Assembly: GCA_951213105.1 (NCBI GenBank)
Contig: OX578147.1
Span: 128,473,322 to 128,537,321, forward strand
DNA: 64,000 nt
Source: Amaurobius ferox
Lineage: Eukaryota > Arthropoda > Arachnida > Araneae > Amaurobiidae
Direction of reading: 5' to 3'
The translations under genes were made by a program, and so were the position numbers. Numbering within the stretch: the stretch's first letter is position 1; each line of letters begins with the position of its first letter. Shown here one piece after another: positions 12,601 to 21,896 of this stretch. The notes under the pieces were generated by a model. It ran no database searches. It saw nothing but the letters and a program-made list of their open reading frames with translations, and was not told the DNA's origin.

Positions 12601-12740
12601 ATTAAGATTATACTTGTTTACTTTTTCAGGGCGATGTCTGCAAATCCTGTGATGGAAAAATTCACCGCCACTGCAAGAGAAGTTTCTTTGCTGATGTGGG
12701 ACGAAACTATTGTCCAGCATGTCGGGATGTATGGCATTAG
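3477..12740 (+). CDS. NSMCE1: NSE1 (SMC5/6 complex RING subunit), 3' part, three exons
   Basis: The last three coding exons of an NSE1 homologue are 3477-3614, 4687-4803 and 12630-12740, all phase 0 with AG/GT borders. Joined they give 121 codons plus TAG. The first exon encodes the end of the winged-helix region (motif ILNFADDIRISKKEADEII, then GWLIE). The next two encode an NSE1-type RING: CHLC, then 9 residues, CKSC, 4 residues, H-x2-C, 12 residues, CPAC. This spacing is that of the family. NSE1 pairs with the MAGE protein NSE3 and non-SMC NSE4 in the SMC5/6 complex, acts in the nucleus in recombination repair, and has ubiquitin-ligase activity. Family members are about 260 aa, so roughly the first half should lie upstream; I could not find it in bases 1-3476. 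Identity is from recognised motifs and collinearity with the human protein, not from a search. Confidence 0.93.
4687..4803 (+). CDS. NSMCE1: NSE1 exon (end of winged helix and first RING Cys pair)
   Basis: A pyrimidine-rich tract ending in ttttcag precedes AATGAAGG, and the donor gtaagt follows CAA at 4803. The exon is 117 nt, phase 0. It encodes NEGYISFSTRAIVELQHFF, then the first zinc pair CHLC and NIVFQ. An antisense 85-aa open frame across this exon is a shadow. Confidence 0.92.
5225..5880 (+). repeat. Dispersed repeat family E, copy 1
   Basis: The copy opens ggctccagtctgatggagct and continues with attaaaatat, ccaattatatagccttgtag, ttttgagatataagca and agtgtccaaagt. The same ordered blocks occur at 31205-31900 (+) and 33285-33880 (-). 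No open frame supports coding; it lies in the long NSE1 intron. Confidence 0.75.
5900..6500 (+). repeat. Dispersed repeat family B, diverged partial copy
   Basis: Begins tctgatgtaggcagtataag, then attcatcaaaatgcaattgac, tctacaaagtaacatctc and atggttcatgctagcattct, in the same order as the full copies at 29.3 and 34.2 kb. The right end is lost. Confidence 0.65.
6760..7130 (-). repeat. Repeat with reiterated 'aattccctga' modules
   Basis: Modules of the form aattccctgatNtttcc recur in one orientation between cagggtggtcac and ccaagtctgtggtca. The short antisense open frames here come from this repeat. Class unknown. Confidence 0.45.
7245..8066 (-). repeat. Dispersed repeat family C, copy 1
   Basis: In minus sense it opens with tctgatgtgggcagcatatg and actttccctgcagactcat and ends with the cgaaaactcgag-like block and tttccctg-caatac terminus. 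It is the same structure as 62915-63695 (+). Internal modules of the type aaatttggtccattagttttt recur two or three times, a mini-tandem. Confidence 0.7.
8645..10190 (-). pseudogene. Decayed copy of a multicopy repeat-borne gene of unknown function
   Basis: Minus-strand segments in shifting frames together resemble a protein found in many copies in arthropod and cnidarian genomes, always as 'uncharacterized'. In order: Cys pairs CYVC, CISC and CYFC; EPHLLSQEEL; LNLSKKQAEILGSCLKKWNL; LFIDSSKTSLKAVLLHNANK; PPLHIKLRLMKNFVKALNKE; FVGPQIRRLL; and NLGCRMSLKIHFLHSHLD. Breaks include frameshifts near 10090, 9715 and 9670, a TGA where the family has Trp (just after KADD, about 9450), and an apparent deletion before PPLHIKL. 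The longest intact piece is 9222-8788. It lies antisense inside the 7.8 kb NSE1 intron. The recurrence in genomes suggests mobile-element cargo, but no ends or transposase motif were identified. Family recognition is from memory. Confidence 0.7.
12630..12740 (+). CDS. NSMCE1: NSE1 terminal exon (rest of RING, stop)
   Basis: Acceptor ctttttcag precedes GGCGATGTC. The exon has 36 codons and TAG at 12738-12740. It carries CKSC, H-x2-C and CPAC, and ends CRDVWH. With the preceding exon it completes the RING, so the 7.8 kb intron splits the zinc-binding module. Confidence 0.93.
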   Translation, partial: GDVCKSCDGKIHRHCKRSFFADVGRNYCPACRDVWH

Positions 12741-12806
12741 ACATAACTTCATTTCGCATTTTTTGTAAATTCTTTTATGTTTTCAGCTTCATGCATATTG
12801 TATATA

Positions 12807-12812
12807 AATAAA
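12807..12812 (+). terminator. NSMCE1: Poly(A) signal of NSE1
   Basis: AATAAA lies 67 nt downstream of the NSE1 stop codon and is followed by T/GT-rich sequence. It is the first canonical hexamer after the stop, giving a 3' UTR of roughly 90 nt. Confidence 0.65.
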
Positions 12813-13029
12813 TTTTGTTGAATATATGTGAGTAATTTGTTAAAACTCAGTCTAATGTACATATGTATCTGTGCAGTTTAAAATCTATATTATTTTGCAT
12901 GAATGATTCCCAATGAATCAGGTTTTTGTAACCATGTAAATATACATCTGAGTTATGTTTCCAAACAAGAGGTGTCCAAGCCTTCAATTGCTGAACATTC
13001 TTGGGTTTCTTATCATGTTATTTTATTTT

Positions 13030-13770
13030 TTAGGAACCAAGATCATTTTTACTGAATTCTATTTTTGAATTGGTTTTTCTTGAGAATTTCTCAATCTAGC
13101 TCCCTTGTTAACAAGCATTGTTCCTTTTTAATTTTTCACTTGGAAGATATAATTTTTCTTTTCCAATTTACTGTCTTCCTTTTTTGGCTATTTGTCTCCT
13201 CTTTTCTGTATTTTAGTTATTTGTATGTTATTTTATTTGACGAAGTTAGTTCATATGGCCTCCAAAACCAGTTGGTTCTTTCATATTTAAATTTAATCTT
13301 TTCCCATTTATTCTAATTGTTTTGTCATCTTTTTCATTAATTTCTACTCATTTTTCTTATTTATATTTTTTTACTGCTGGCCTCACTTTCTTTCATTATC
13401 GTTTTAGTAGGTTTTATCACTATTCAGTTGTTTCCATTTGATCTGCTATCTATTCTCTTACAGCCTTATTTTCTTACTGGACATTCTTTATTTTCTGCTA
13501 TTATTTCTTTCCTCTGTGGCTTTTACCATTCAATCTTGGTAGCCTGTCTTTCATTTTACTCCCTATTTAGCATTTCTCCCAGTGGTGATGGCAACAACTT
13601 TTCTCCTACCTTCAGCCATGTGTGCTATTTTACCACAGTAGCTGCGTAATAAATGAGGTCACATTTCCTGCTGGTCTTGTAGGCTGTTTTATACCTTTGA
13701 AGCCGACTGAACAGTATATATTTATATTTATGTTGTATTTACAAAATTTTTATATTATCAAGTTATATGT
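13030..13770 (+). repeat. Foldback family F, single-arm copy
   Basis: Shares ordered blocks with 41880-42370 and 35160-35640: actattcagttgtttc, ctcttacagccttattttct, cagtggtgatggcaac, ttctcctaccttcagccatg, and a final cctttgaagccgactga. The hydrophobic Phe-rich open frames here come from this T-rich repeat and are not taken as genes. Confidence 0.7.
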
Positions 13771-13780
13771 ACTAAATTTT

Positions 13781-14750
13781 TACTTTCCCTACAATACGTA
13801 GTATATGTAAAGGGAAAGTATTGTGATGGCATCAAAAATCTGACACTCTGATTTTGATGGACATTTTGAGCATACCTGAATATAAACAAAACATTTTTTT
13901 TAATATCTATAGGAATGATATCTCTCACACAAAAAATTGTAACATCAAATGAATTTCAATATAATTATTTCAACTGGTAAACGTTAAAGGCCTACTGATT
14001 TTTAGAGTAAACAGACCAAATTTCCCTTGCGAGCTCAATTTTTCGAAAATTGAAAACATAACATGTGTATAAAAAATTTACAGAAACAGATTTAATGGAG
14101 GTTTTTTTGTTTTTTTTTTAATTTTAAAGTTAATGCAGTTATGTTATAAGATACTGTATGTGCCATTCCTGGGATGTTCTTTCATAAAAATATAATAAAC
14201 TCATTAACAAATGACTGAATGCTTTGTAGATATGTCACTTTTAATCCGAAATAAAGGAACACTACTATTTAGAAATTATTACAAGCCAATCTATAGATAT
14301 TCAAATCCCCCGTCCCCCAAAGTGCTATATTTCTTAAACAAATTGAGTAAATCGAATAAAATGTGGTTTGGTTTTGTTTTTTTCCCCCAATCACTAAATC
14401 TCAAAATCTTATTATCAAGGAGCTTAATCAAAAGGAATACTTTCAATTTTTTGAACATTTTTTTCAAAAATCGAAAAAAATATATACTATATAAAAACAA
14501 AGTTGTTAAAATTTGCTGAAATATAGTTATTTTATTTTTTCACTGCATCTCCAAAAAGAATTGAGCAAATAAAATAAAATTTGGTGCAGTTTTTTTCAAT
14601 CAAATTCCAGAAGCCTATTGATTTTTGAAGAGGTTCAACCAATGTGAACATCTTCAATTTTTAAATAGACTTGCATTAATTATTTTTATTTATTTTTTCT
14701 TTTTGACCCAAAACAATTTTATCAAAAGATGATTATGGTGAAGTTAAAAT
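13781..14750 (-). repeat. Dispersed repeat related to family C
   Basis: Starts with an imperfect palindromic terminus (tactttccctacaatacg ... gtaaagggaaagtattg) as in family C, then shows tandem modules of the form caaattgagtaaatcgaata about 150-200 bp apart. The distal end is unclear. Confidence 0.5.
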
Positions 14751-15224
14751 GTGTGGTAAAAGTCATTTTATATGCAATTTTTTATTTAAAAGGACATGAT
14801 GATTTACAAAATGATACCAGAGATATTGCATATTTTTTATTTAAAATCTAGAAGAATCAGAACTAATATATGCTCACTATTATCAAATAATTAATTGCTT
14901 TGTAAGTATTTTTAACCAAAAAAATGGACACCATAGTTTAGTATCACTAGCTTTATTTATTATTATCTAGCTTCATGATATTAAAAATTTTACTTTTCCT
15001 AGAGAAATAAATTATATTTCTCAAAATAATCAAATGAATTATATGAAATTTTTTTGCTTATTATAATTGGTAAAAACAATAATCTTATTGAATTTTAACA
15101 AGATTTAGTTTTTGTCAACATTTCAGTATTGTACGAAAATAATAGAAACTAATTTATAGGTTATGTGTTGGACACATCAGAAAATTATTTATCTAAAATG
15201 TTAATTCTGTATTATATCAAAAGG

Positions 15225-16620
15225 TTGCTGTTAGTTGCAACCTTATTTGAAACATTTTTGAAAATTAAGGTTGTCAACTGGTTTCGAGAAAAAAAAAAAA
15301 AAAAAAACTTCCTTAATTGTATCTTTTTTGTTTATGTGCTTTATAAAGTATTAATTTTCTATCTTTGAGCTGCAGTTTTAGCTTTTCATAATTAATGACT
15401 TGATAATAGGCTAGAAAACCAGAAATAGTTTGATAGATTTAAACAATTTTAGCTTCTTAGTACCAAGGTCCCAACCTTTTGTGGGCTAAATCGAAAAAGA
15501 AGTATATATTATTATATACTATTTATACAGCATGTCCTGGAATAATCTTTATTTCCTAAATCAATAGTCAAAAATATATACTTCTAATTGCTAAAATATT
15601 TCAAATACGGTTACAATTTAGATTTTAAAACCATTTTAAATGGATTGAGGGATTATATTATAAGTTAGATCTAGTATATGTTTTTCTAGACAAATACGTT
15701 TCTGGATTTAAAACGGTTATATGGTTGCAACCTTATTTGAAACATTTTTGTAAAATAAAAAATGAATCTGTCAACTGGTTTCGAGAGCAAAAAAAAAACA
15801 AAAAAAACTACCTTCATTGTATCTTTTATTTTTTGTGCTTTATGAAGTATTAATTTTCTATCTTTGAGCAGCAGCTTTAGCTTATCATAATTAATGACTT
15901 GATAATAGGCTAGAAAACCAGAAATAGTTTGATAGATTTAAACAATTTTAGCTTCTTAGTACCGAGGTCCCAAAACTAGCACATTAGGATATTGGAAGTG
16001 CTTGGTGGGCTAGATAAAAAAAGAAGTACATAGATAGATATTATATATCTCCATTTTCAGAAACAAGCTTTTTTTGGTTATTTTGAGAGTAGGTATTAGG
16101 CCCTGAAGAAGAATCTGTTCAAAATGATATCCTTTTCAAGCCTAGTGCTTTTCCACATGTTTGGCTTTAATGCTTGGCCTTTTTCTGTTTTTCAAGTTTC
16201 AAAATCTCACCATATTATATATAGCTTGATGACTGGATATTTGCATTTTATTCTCCCTTTGATTGATGAATCTCTATTATTTATATGTAGCTATCTTACA
16301 TTTTCAGTTATGGTTATATGAGTTACAACTTCTTCAATTTATCATTGAAATATCATATAATATTTTTATTATTATATACTATATATACAGCATGTCCTGG
16401 AATGATCTTTATTTCCTGAACCATTAGTCCAAAATATATACTTCTAATTGTCAAAATATTTCAAATACAGTTAGAATTTATCTTATAACAGTTTTAAATG
16501 GTTTGAGGGATTATATTATAAGTTAGATTTAGTATTTTTTTTTTTTAGACATTTGTTTCTGAATTTAAAACAGTTATAAGGTTACAACCTTATTTGAAAC
16601 ATTTTTGTCATTGGAAATAT
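15225..16620 (+). repeat. Interleaved tandem duplication (units A-B-A-B)
   Basis: Unit A (gcaaccttatttgaaacat ... cttcttagtaccaaggtccc) occurs at about 15236-15480 and 15726-15975. Unit B (acagcatgtcctggaat ... tttaaaacggttat) occurs at about 15529-15725 and 16386-16580. A poly(A) run sits at the same place in both A units. The order A-B-A-(unique)-B suggests unequal duplication of a compound element. Confidence 0.75.
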
Positions 16621-17518
16621 ATATCTACGACTAACAGTTCAGGGAATAAACGTTCTAAGATATGTGTATACTACCATCATTGTTTTCCATAGGAAATAAT
16701 GCTATAAAAATATTTACATTTGATTCATTCAAGTTCTAATCATGAGAATTAACAAAAATTCTATCCAAGTTTTTCACATAATGTATCTACATACAAAATT
16801 TTATAGTGGTGATTGCTTTCACTCTTGAGTATCTACGACCTCACACAGACTTTAAATTGTTCAAAATTAATTCAGGTAGTCTTAAATGTGCTTATCCATC
16901 AAAATCTTGAAAATTTTCAGAAAAACAATATTTCATTCAATAGTATATATGAGAAAGTGAAAATTTGAGGTAAGTAATAAAACAACACAAGAATAGTAAT
17001 AGAAATCTTTAATAAATAATTTTAGCTCAAATATACATCTCAATTTCACTCCCAATCAGAACATATACTTAAATATCACATTGACTATCAAATATATACA
17101 AAACAAATTAGGCAGAACTTGTTTTACAGTAAATTTTTGTTTTAGTCTATCGTTTTTTTTACAAAACCATGGCCACTTATATAAATTGACAGCATTTCCT
17201 TAGAGTATAATATAAACAGTGATTTAACATAGTTAATCCCAAATTATGAATTTCAGCAATTTATTTTAAACACACACTTCCAATTTGAAAGTTTGTTAAA
17301 ATTAAATGTGAAATTCTTTCATATAAACCTATTTTTTCCCAATGTGTGATATTTTCATGAAAACAGGGGGTTAATATTTTTATACAGTCCCTTCAGTGAA
17401 GAAAGTTTCATTTAAAAAAAGTTGTACTGTAGAGTAACTGTTTTAAGGAGGGGGGGGGGGGACTGTGCACTTATCTGCAATATTCATGATGGTAAAATAG
17501 TATGGAAACATGTCAACT

Positions 17519-17805
17519 AATTAATACTTTAAAATCAAAGACAACCAAAAAATAGGTTTAAAAGTCTTCTATTAAAATCTCCTTTTTACGACGTATAAAA
17601 TCACATGGCCATAGTGCTTTCAGGCACTATTATGCCCTTCATCAGTGGCGAAGTGAAAACAAAGTGCGAAACAAAATGTTTCGCACCTTAACCGTGTGAT
17701 TTTATACATCGTGAAAAGGAGATTTTAATAAAAGGCTAAATCTATTTTTAATAAAGACTAAATCTATTTTTTGGCTGTCTTTGATTTTAAAGTATTAATG
17801 ATGGT
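17519..17805. mobile_element. MITE/foldback with ~90-bp terminal inverted repeats
   Basis: The left arm ttaatactttaaaatcaaag...ctcctttttacgacgtataa is mirrored by the right arm ending ctttgattttaaagtattaa. The centre has ggcactattatgcccttcat. A half copy with the same centre (gcattaccatgcccttcatc) is at about 21935-22060. Confidence 0.8.
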
Positions 17806-19894
17806 GTTTACAATAGAAATAATGTAAAACACTACTAAAACTGGAAAATTAGAATTGGACTTTCCCTCGATTGTGACTTGTGTTGCAAAGGCTGACTGCA
17901 AATTGAAATCAGATTTTGCATAAAATGTGTTTTTATAAGCGATAACTCACAGAATATTGCAGATTATTAAACTAAGTTATTTTTCTTTAGACTAGTTACT
18001 ATACAGTGCAACTTTTCTAATTGAACTTTTTTGCTCAAAGGACATTACAAAAATGTAGACTTTTTTAATGAAAATGCCATATCTACTACCCACTGTAGAA
18101 AATTATATGAAAGAATTTCATACTCAATGTTTAACACATTTTCAAATTGAAAATACGTGTCTAAAATTATGTGTCAAATTATGTGCTCGAAAAATATGGT
18201 CAATTATGCTGAAATACTCTGTATATCAGGAGGATTGCTTAGAAAATGAATTATTACATGTTAAAAAAGGCCTTTGGTCAAAGAGTGTTCATCTTCTGAA
18301 ATGAAGCTACATACAAGTGCATCCAGAACCAGATGACAGCTCAATACAGAAGATTCACTATCTTGACGGGCCCTTTCAACCAATGGTGAGATGCCAAAAT
18401 TTTAGCAATCAGTACTCCAAAAAAAGAAATTAACAACCAGTATGCTTAAAAATTGTCATATTTATTTGCAGTTCACATTATCTTGTGAACCGAAAGGTAA
18501 GCATAGTGCACATTTATTCAGCATTTATAACTGTCATTAATGTTTAATTTAGCATTCTGTATTAACAACTTAAGAGTTTACAGTTTGGGAAAATAAACTT
18601 TCGAAAAAACCCCTTTTATTTTACGTAAAATGGAAATTGTAATGTGTCTAATTTTAGATACACAATACACTTGGTTTCATCGACAAAAAAGCAAGGATTT
18701 GGTTGTTATGAATAACAATGCATTTTCATTAAAGTATCAAAAAGTGTTTACCCTGAGTGTAGTTCAGGGTGAGTTTGAATAGCATTTTCTCATAATGTGC
18801 CCTGAGCATAATTCAGGGTGCCTAAATTTAGCTCTCTTTGATCTAAGCAACCTAAAAGAACTTTCTCCTTCCGTATTCAATAAAGAAATATATGACACGG
18901 GGATGAAAAACAATAATTATATATGGTTCAGTTTTGTATTTATTCTTGAATAAAATGAAAAAAAGTTTAAAATGCAGAATAAAGGTAAAATATTACTACC
19001 ACAGAGAGATGCTACAAATGGTGCCATCTGTGATAAGAACAAAGAAACAAAATTTTGAGCTCAGGATTATTATTTTTGGACGATTACGCTAGCCTGAACT
19101 GAGCTTAGGGTTACCATTTTTTGTAATAGTTTTTCTACCCCGAACTTCACTCGGTACAAAAGCATAAGTAGTTAATTGATTCCAGGCACATTTTTCAACT
19201 AGAACTGCCTTGTAAATTTTTAACAACCGGTATGCATGTAGTTTGGCTACAGCTCACCTTACTTGCAACAAATAATGATTCAAATACAGTAGAATCTTAA
19301 TTATAAATTACATATAAAAAAAAAAAAAAATTGAAAATTTTCAATAATTTGAATAAACCTCCCAGTCCCTGAAAATAAATATCTTTTTACATATAAATAT
19401 AAATATATTTCTTTGCACACAAACGTAAATTAAAGACGTTTAATTTTAATGCAACTTGAATGGTAATTTTTATTTCCCTTACAATATATAATGTATGTAA
19501 AATATTGCGATGTGTATAAGCAAAGTATTATCATAAATGTGAGTTTTTGATGCACTTACACATTTTAAGCATCCTAGAGTATGAATCAACCATTTCTGCC
19601 ATGACCATTTGGATGTAGTTGTTTATATCTGGGATTTTTTTCGGGGTACGCTATTCTAGCTCAAAAACTATTTGACAAATTTTAAAGAAATTAATGCATT
19701 GGACAATGTGTTGAGCTAAAGCTGATAAGATATTGGGATAATAGAACAAATAAAGTGTATATATTTATTATTATTTTTATTTATTATTAAATGGTTACAA
19801 AAATTATAAAAATATTAACAGTTAATTAAAAATATCACTCGATTTCAGAGGCAAAAAGCAGTCTCATTTTCAGAATAAAAAGACAAGAGTAACT

Positions 19895-19945
19895 ACACTA
19901 CCCCATAGGTTCGTGTGGTCTGGGCCTTCAACACTACCCCATAGG
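19895..19945 (+). mobile_element. 21-bp SINE-tail insertion with perfect 15-bp target-site duplication
   Basis: ACACTACCCCATAGG stands at 19895-19909 and exactly again at 19931-19945. The 21 bp between are the SINE 3'-tail motif (ggtctggg plus cttca). The host is a repeat also present at 23.5 and 46.2 kb (agacagaacaaccacacc...), where the insertion is absent. Confidence 0.75.
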
Positions 19946-20435
19946 AAATAAAATTTTTTTGGAGAGAAGACAGTATCTTACATATTGTGGTATGGTCGTT
20001 CTGTCTTTATAAACTGAAAATGAGTCTGCTTTTTGCCTCCAAACCCGGTTGATACTTTTAGTTTTGTGGATAATTTGATCCGCAGTTCTTTCATTTGGAC
20101 TAGTATTTCCTTTAAACAAACTTTTAAAATTATTATTAATGCAAATAATATTTTGTGAATTTAGATTTTTCATGTTGATTTCAATAATTAAATTATAAAT
20201 AAATAAAACATCACAAGCATCACTATTCAGTTTAATAGTTTGCTTCATTTGTATGGGCTCTAACTTTTGAACACATACTCCAATTGGCACTAAACTTTGC
20301 AAATTGATTTATTTATGCAAAATCTTAGTTGATATTGATTATGATGATTGGTTGAAAAAAAATTGAAATAAATGTTGATTATCACATGGAATAGCACTCA
20401 ATAATCTGCAAAGTAAAGGTGTGGAATTTGCTTTC

Positions 20436-20720
20436 TAACACTTTCCAGTATAGTTGAAAAGTGTTTATGACTTTGTTCATTCTGTCTGTCTATCTGTCCA
20501 TTCACACGATAACTGCCGTAAAAATAACTTTATCAAAATGAAATTTTAGTATGTTGTTGAGATGGTCTGTGGGACATATGGGAATGTAAATGAATAATAT
20601 CACCCAATTAGTTTTGGATTGAATGTATCACATTTTAGATGTTTAAATAAAATTGCATTTCAGTTGGAAAATGTTTCATAATCAATGCTTTATGAAGATT
20701 GATCTTTCTTGTAAATAGTA
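20436..20720 (+). repeat. Dispersed repeat family A, partial copy
   Basis: Bases 20436-20630 match family A (gttgaaaagtgtttatgac, tgtctgtctatctgtcc, ataactgccgtaaaaat). The next 80 bp match in reverse the start of the window (about 195-265: caatcatgctt-aaagcattgatt-like), so the family is longer than the common block. Confidence 0.65.
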
Positions 20721-20767
20721 AATGCAAGTGAACTTTATTGCTTAATTTATTTCGACATTTGCTAGTA

Positions 20768-21278
20768 CAGTAAACTTTTGATAATCCCGCACGTTCGGGA
20801 CTTCAGCAGTGCTGGATTATCAGATATCAAACTAAAATGGGGTAAAAAATGGAAAAAATTCATTTAAATTTTAAAAAAATGGACAATATATGTGATATTT
20901 ACTTGCCTACAATGTTAAGCAGACTGGATTACACTGTGCAGAATGTGAAAAGACATTTAAATTAATTTTTAAATTATAAGGTAAACTTCAATTAACAGAA
21001 ATCCACATTATAAAATCATTTAGTCTATTACAGTAAATGTCGATTTCTACCATGGTGCACCTGGTAGTATTGGACCAACAGAAGCCGTATTCATTCCTCC
21101 TTTGCCATGGACCTTATGGGTTTGTTCTGGCTTTGTTCCAGACAAGTGGGATAAGTCACAACAACACACAGTAAATGTATTTCAGTACAGTCGAACAGAC
21201 CTGAATTCCATTCGAAAGGAGTGAACTATCGAGCATCCATACTAAATCATTGCATACTGGATTAATGAAAGTTTACTG
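20768..21278. mobile_element. Non-autonomous pogo/Tigger-like element
   Basis: The terminal inverted repeats start CAGTAAACTTTTGATAATCC on the left and, reversed, CAGTAAACTTTCATTAATCC on the right. TA flanks both ends, as for Tc1/mariner/pogo insertions. Length 511 bp, no transposase frame. The class is inferred from CAGT ends and the TA duplication. Confidence 0.75.
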
Positions 21279-21444
21279 TATCACAACTTAGCTTAACTAT
21301 TCGGCTCATTTGTGTACGATCTAACTATTAAATACATATTCCAATCTATACCGAATTTAAGTATTGGAACTGCAAAGTTTAATTATTTAAGTCCTGATTC
21401 ATATATATTTTTTTAAAATTTAAGCAACTCATAATAAATCTCTG

Positions 21445-21450
21445 TTTATT
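21445..21450 (-). terminator. TRAPPC12: Candidate poly(A) signal of TRAPPC12
   Basis: TTTATT on the + strand (AATAAA in gene sense) lies about 195 nt beyond the TRAPPC12 stop and is the nearest canonical hexamer noticed. Confidence 0.5.
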
Positions 21451-21644
21451 TTTTATCAACATTAAAAATAAAATTTTAAAAAAATTTACAAATTTTTTTA
21501 TACTGGGCACATGCATGTTCGTCTACTATGCAATGCACAGTAACTGAGCATATACCTAGTTTTAACAAAATTTTATATGCCATCAAGCTCGAATTTAGAA
21601 GATTCTACTGTATAATTCCAACATATTCAGATAAATCAATCACC

Positions 21645-21896
21645 TTATTTGACTGTTTGTATTTTCAAGCAAGACACATTGAAAGAATCTCCCGCATATT
21701 TGGAAACCAGCTCCAACATGGCAAGCTTCTTCTGTGTACATCTTGAAGACTCCAGTTCATAAAGAGTACATGTATTAAAAAGTATTCCATCGTGAAGGCA
21801 TGAGGACGGGTTCTTTTGAATGGTGTTTTCTAACAAGGACAGGGACTCCTTTAGACGACCCATGTACAGCAAACACACCGCCATATTGTTTGCCAG
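21645..21896 (-). CDS. TRAPPC12: TRAPPC12 terminal exon, residues 625-707 and stop
   Basis: Acceptor ttattttag precedes CTGGCAAACAATATGG. Length 252 nt ending TAA at 21645-21647. Encodes [32 protein letters not shown] and [15 protein letters not shown], a near-exact match in layout to the TRAPPC12 C-terminus. Confidence 0.96.
   Translation of the reverse strand: MANNMAVCLLYMGRLKESLSLLENTIQKNPSSCLHDGILFNTCTLYELESSRCTQKKLAMLELVSKYAGDSFNVSCLKIQTVK

Larger units (their letters stand above)
12813..21444. other. Convergent intergenic region, no gene recognised
   Basis: Between the 3' ends of NSE1 (+) and TRAPPC12 (-) no open frame shows recognisable protein or plausible splice structure. Frames at 13065-13649, 14211-14519, 18068-18304 and 19934-20302 are AT-rich or lie across repeats. 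The region is mostly interspersed repeats, listed separately. Confidence 0.6.

Noticed and set aside
18068..18304. 78-aa + strand open frame
   Set aside because: No family recognised, no splice sites or poly(A) signal in context, and composition like its intergenic surroundings.
19934..20302. 122-aa minus-strand open frame
   Set aside because: It begins in unannotated AT-rich sequence and ends in a dispersed repeat containing the 21-bp insertion. No recognisable domain or splice context.
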